Source: Phoronis australis
Taxonomy: Eukaryota; Phoronida; Phoronidae
Length of the DNA stretch: 64,000 nt
Reading direction: 5' to 3'
Assembly: GCA_002633005.1 (NCBI GenBank)
Contig: NMRA01000551.1
Span: 140,809-204,808, forward strand
The position numbers were made by a program, and so were the translations under genes. Positions 59,250 to 64,000 of this stretch are shown one piece after another. The notes under the pieces are model-generated. The model was not told the origin of the DNA and made no database searches. It saw only the letters and a program-made list of their open reading frames with translations. The stretch's first letter is position 1. Every line of letters begins with the position of its first letter.

Positions 59250-60686
59250 TAGGAACAGAATCACCGGATTTGAAGATTGTATGGAGCACCACTAGCTAGA
59301 GTGAGAGCAAACCGCATTAGACTCTTAAAAGGCCTTCAATCTCCTTGATCAAATTGTAGTAACGTTGGAATTGATAAGAAAATATTTTACAGTTTACCGA
59401 AACGACCATTTCAATTTTTATAATTTAATAAAAAATTTCAGTTCTGCCTACTGCTCAAACATACCATTTCCAACATGCCAAAATAACACCAGGATAATGC
59501 AGATCAAGTACTTGGACATATGTACGGAAAGCCAAAATGGAAAAGTTACAAAATGCTTTTTTCTATGCAAGAAATAAAATAAAGTCCAAAATGTAAAAAA
59601 ATGGTCAGAAATACAAAAATATTGTGTACTATGCCAGGACCAAATTATGAGGCAGCAAAAATTTATTCATGCCAGGAGCAGGTCAGTTCTCTGAATGAGA
59701 GGACATGGATATCAATATTACACAAGGGCTTCATGTTGAGTAAATGCAAACCTCTATGTATATTTTGTTGAAATGTGGATGACTGGCTATTGTAGACACC
59801 ACGGGTCAGTTGCATGAAACAGTCCCAAACATATACTAAATTAAGTTCCCAAAATCTGCAGCGTATTCGTGGGCTTGTGAAAACACTGATTGTCTTTTCT
59901 TATACTGTTTGAGTCTCATTACTAGGTCATTTTGTTACTTTGATACAAAACCGAAGGTAAACTCTACATTAAATTCTCAATATTATTGAAAATAAGTGAT
60001 CTTTTCATGCAACGCCCCTAATTTAAGGACTACGAACCTAATTATTTTAATTGAATTCAGGGCTCGGATTTCAGTTATACTATTAGAAAATGTCATTAGT
60101 CAAAGAAGAGCTCATCATTATGATAAAATGATAGAAAAATACTACGCCTCTGAGTAGAGAACGAAAAAATATGCAAAAGATTTAGGGAACTTAGTTGAGT
60201 CCCTATTTGAGACTGTTTCATGCAACCTGTCACAGATCCTTGAGATCGGCACTCAATCCTTCCTCATCTGGCTCTGTTAGCTTACTGTTAGTGAATGACA
60301 TTTTTGTGGTCATGTGCTCTACATGAGAATTTTTTTTCTACAATGTTTTTATTTTGTCGTGGTCACATTTTTATTGATATGTTTAAAAATCTGCGGCCGC
60401 ATATTTTTTTCTGTACCACAATTTATTGATTTAAGTGATATTGTTTGTTATTTTATGTATAAGACAAAAGGGAAAAACAAAATCCTACTGAATTTATTTA
60501 TCTCCCCATAATTGAAAATTCCTGTTTTGTGCATTAATTACCAAATAATTTTTTTTTAAGTTATTTCCGTTTTGCCTTTCCATCCACATGAGGTATACTT
60601 AAATACAATTCAAAGACACAGAAGAATCCCTGGTTCAACCCCAGGAATCCACATGCAATAGTCAGTATCATAATACCTAACAATTT

Positions 60687-60824
60687 CAGCAACAGGTGGT
60701 GCTCATCTGTGACCCTGATGACATCACATTGCCAATTGTGGATGTTAATGATGGACAATGCTATTTGTTTAACACTGCTGTCAACAATGTTAGCAGAAAA
60801 AGAAAGGAGAAATGCATGTTCAAA
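60687..60824 (+). CDS. Exon-like ORF after a good acceptor, unrecognised
   Basis: After CTAACAATTTCAG the frame reads QQVVLICDPDDITLPIVDVN, DGQCYLFNTAVNNVSRKRKE and then KCMFK and TAA. Protein-like and hydrophobic at the start. It could be a terminal exon of the gene beginning at 57833, but it is not in phase with that exon directly. Confidence 0.28.
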
Positions 60825-61195
60825 TAAACACAGGAAACGAATGGATTGCACATGCAGTCTCATGGCTCAATTCAAGCCAGAGGTGCAGCACTCCAGCAAG
60901 ACTTCACTTGGATCCTGTTCTTTGACTAAAGAATTTGAAATCCCTTGATGATAACTGATCCAGTGTGGTCTAACTAAGCAGGCTGACGTAAGCGAGTAAA
61001 CACTAGAAAAACAATGGAAAAAACTAAGTATCAGTAGAAAATTGGCCTCACTCACATGGGCGTCAGACATTCGGCATGTTTAGGGGGCTTTATTTCAGTA
61101 GACATACATGTGCAAATATGCTATCACTCATATTTTCAGCTGTTGACACTCAGATTTCGAGAATTATCACAAAAAAATAACAGGCGAAAGAAGCT

Positions 61196-61375
61196 AATTG
61201 ACCTGTCGCAAACTCCGCCCCCTTGTGTAATGTCAGCTAACCAACAATAAGTTTTACCCGGCAACGTGTTGTTTGTCAGGTAAAATGGCGGCTTGGAAAT
61301 GAAGGTGTGTCAAGAATGCTGCGTTCTGATTGGTCCATTAAGCAGTCACTTAAAATCCTGGCGACAGGTCAATTC
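61196..61375. mobile_element. TIR element M3 (180 bp) with YY1-like and CCAAT-like sites
   Basis: Ends AATTGACCTGTCGC and GCGACAGGTCAATT are perfect 14-bp inverted repeats. Inside are AAAATGGCGGCTT (YY1-type) and TCTGATTGGTCC (inverted CCAAT box). A diverged copy is in POMGNT1 intron 1. Confidence 0.85.
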
Positions 61376-63735
61376 CTGCATGACAATCAAAACATAGCAA
61401 AAACTCAATAAGTTGGTAACAATAACACATATGCTACTCAGCCTTAATTTTGTGACATTTTTAACACTGAGGCATGACATTCCCCTAAACACTATAAGTG
61501 GGTTGCTCAGGATTGATGATAATTATGATCCCAGCTTCAGAGCGCCTACAGAGAAGCTAAACAAAGACATGGCCATACTAGAAGACTAAGGCAGGTAAAC
61601 CAGGATGTTTAGACTGGTACAAGTTAATCAAATTAGCAAAAGGTGTTACATTAACAAAGTTTGAGACTGCTCTGCAGCCAAGTTAAGAAGTTCAGATATT
61701 TATAGTGTTCACTGCATGTTTGGTCTCTATAACCAAAAATACATTTGCTGAGGGAGCATTCAACTTTGATGATGGACAATTGACCAACCTTACCTGACTG
61801 ATAAAAAACTGAGATCAAGTCGACAGTTCAGTTGCCTTAAGTACCTCTTTCTCCTGGGCAACTAGCTGCGTACAATTGTCTCAAACGTCCACAAGATAAA
61901 ATGACATGAAATGACACTCACTGAGGCCCTGAATACAACATGTGAGGTGGTCATTTGTATCCCATCATCGTGAATTACATATATCTCCTGACTTGTTTAG
62001 TTTCAACTCCAGAGGGCAGTGGTTTCCAAATTCAGATATCAATTCAGACCATTGTTTAGCGTTTTGTCTTATATCATGACTCGCAAATTATCTCCCATGA
62101 TGGAACACATCCGGGGTGCAACACATCCATCCCCAGTGAGATGCTGGTCAACATATTGAATCCAAATACATTGTTTTTGCCCAATTTTTTCCAGTTAAAC
62201 TAGTTTCAGTAAACTGACATTGCCATTCATTTTGTCATTTCATTTCTATAAAGCCATTGCTAATGTGGTAATTGCCCTGTTCAACACATAAGGAACTTAG
62301 ATCAGCATTATTATATTAGGAGAATTGATGACGCCAATTCTTGTGCAACTTTTTTAATGATCGAGGTACAAGGTGCCTTGAAAAGTGTCACGTTTCTTAT
62401 GGTCCAACGAAGAGCAATCTGCATTACGTCAAATAACAAAGCTAAGCCTCTCAGTCAAAATAATTTGGCATGTCAGGAACTTGTCTTGGTTGTGGTCCCC
62501 AACAGATTTAAGTAGCGATATCTCTGTGGCACTTGTCATACACAGCAGAGACTGTTGTGTTAAGAGAACCAATATATCAACACACAGCAGTAGTGCCCTC
62601 CCACCTGGACAAAGGTCATTCTATGACCCTCATCAACATATCTGCGATGTTAGAAACAGTCCACAGTCAAATCAACCAGGCTTCAGTTTTTCAGGGCCTC
62701 CATAAATTAGCCATAGGGGTTATTCAGTACTCTTGAAAGATCTCTTCATTAAGCAAAATACGTGTGCACAAGTTTGAGGCTTGTAAGACTGTAATAATGA
62801 TGGCATGTAAAATCATGTCATTTTTTGTATCATTGTTATATTAATGATAGCACTTAATTCTCGTCCATTTAAGGATTTGGGGATAATTTAGCTGGACAAT
62901 GGTATTAACACATACCCTCTGCCTAGGATCTATCACAATAGTTACGTAAGAATTAGCAAACGTATTTAAAACTCATCAGGAGAAAGTTCATCACGAAATG
63001 TGATTGCAAACATTATTTAAATGGCTAACTCAATCAGAGAGCCAGACCATCAATACCTAAAAGACCGAAAACATGCCAAGATCGAAGAGATCAGACAAAG
63101 ACCAAAAACCAAGGTGATAGATGTTTTAGTACAGGCATTGGTCTCAGCCTCTGAGTCAATTTGTACCAGCTAGTATGCTAGTCAGTTTAATGTGAATGGT
63201 CGCAAAATCATATCACCAAAAACGTGGGTTTTGCTCAGGAATGTTGACCTTCCCAAGAAATTAAGCAGGCTACTTGGGACAGTCTACCTTGATGCAATTG
63301 CACAACAGTAATCAACAGTAAGTGAATGCACTTTAAAAGCAATATAAACTAACTGCTGGCAAAAATTATCCCAAAGTGGACAGGACGTCCTTCTCCAGGG
63401 AAAATGTTAGCTTCAACACGTGTGTGATTCTATTAAAAGCGAAAAAAATGCACTTGTCAATAACAAAAATCAAAAGTGCACAACAACTGTCCATTGTACT
63501 AGTGAGCTTTAACCGTAAGCATCACAAAAATTGAGCTGTCACTATTATCCCAGCTTTAAGTACAAACATGATCAGCTCTTGACCAAAGATTCAGGTCAAA
63601 ACTTGGTAAATGTTGCTGTATTGATTAACACTCTAGGCAACTATTTCACTAGTGAATAAATTAACACACAAAACACACATATCGAACCCTATGCAGTTTA
63701 TTCCAGCTAATCACAACTGATATATTTTATTTCAG
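61376..63735. other. No supported gene
   Basis: Open frames of 67-106 codons near 62385-62736 lack splice or family support. No strong repeat was noticed. Confidence 0.35.
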
Positions 63736-63892
63736 GTGCCTGTCCCTTAACAACACTGCATTTAAAACTGCTTTTCCTAAGTATTTAGCGGCCAAAAATG
63801 AAAATGACAACAAGAAATCCAAGCTAGACGGGAGTTGCAAAATTCATGTAGAATGGTGCATGACAAACAAAGAGAAACACAAACACCACACG
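63736..63892 (+). CDS. Candidate exon of an unrecognised plus-strand gene
   Basis: 157 bp after TTTTATTTCAG and before GTTAGTGC. The open frame reads CLSLNNTAFKTAFPKYLAAK, NENDNKKSKLDGSCKIHVEW and CMTNKEKHKHHT: basic, lysine- and histidine-rich, with three Cys. The frame stays open beyond the donor to TGA at 63926, and then again to the end of the window. Confidence 0.38.
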
Positions 63893-64000
63893 GTTAGTGC
63901 CAACCTTATGCATGAGTATGCACAGTGATTAGATGGAAACATTTACTGTTACTGTTGGAAGGAAGACGACGGTTATGAAGATGAACCGAGACCCTATCAA

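Noticed and set aside
62385-62736. Transposon-derived protein remnant
   Set aside because: One translated stretch (RRAICITSNNKAK) faintly recalls a repeat-encoded protein family, but the frame is broken and the similarity too weak to claim.

Overview
This is a eukaryotic window: about 37-38% G+C by eye, short coding exons with GT-AG introns, no operons, no long open frames, and many MITE-like elements and minisatellites. Two proteins are recognised with confidence, POMGNT1 and the N-terminus of peroxidasin. With the repeat content they point to an animal, most likely a marine invertebrate (deuterostome or lophotrochozoan). I cannot name the species.

Layout. 1-2.7 kb: no gene seen. 2.7-3.9 kb (minus): a candidate three-exon gene for a small protein of 89 aa, not recognised. 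7.57-7.73 kb (minus): first coding exon of peroxidasin (signal peptide plus the cysteine-rich cap before the LRRs); the rest must lie beyond the left edge. 13.15-32.78 kb (minus): a complete 19-exon POMGNT1 gene of 631 codons in which all splice phases close. It is almost invisible to ORF finders because the exons are 45-191 bp. 33-57.8 kb: mostly intergenic, with minisatellites, MITE fragments and weak exon-like pieces, some of which may belong to an unrecognised minus-strand gene starting near 47.84 kb. 57.83 kb to the right edge (plus): a candidate first exon under an ETS-like motif and two further exon-like stretches, gene not recognised.

Repeats dominate. There are two large arrays of about 150-bp units, many carrying a motif very like the vertebrate CTCF core (CCACTAGGNGGCGC). 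One is in POMGNT1 intron 17 and one in intron 5; a shorter fragment lies at 43.1 kb. A 0.5-kb element in intron 14 has inverted ends carrying a hammerhead-ribozyme-like core. An inverted MITE pair flanks exons 6-10. A small TIR element carrying a YY1-like and a CCAAT-like site occurs at 61.2 kb, with a diverged copy in POMGNT1 intron 1.

The four N bases (15717, 25861, 38601, 50359) each sit in or between direct repeats. Those at 15717 and 50359 look like unmerged overlapping contig ends, so the 1.9-kb tandem duplication in intron 17 is probably an assembly artefact. No CRISPR, prokaryotic defence system, rRNA or tRNA was seen. Peroxidasin and POMGNT1 both act in the secretory pathway (matrix collagen cross-linking and O-mannose glycan extension), but nothing here shows they are co-regulated.
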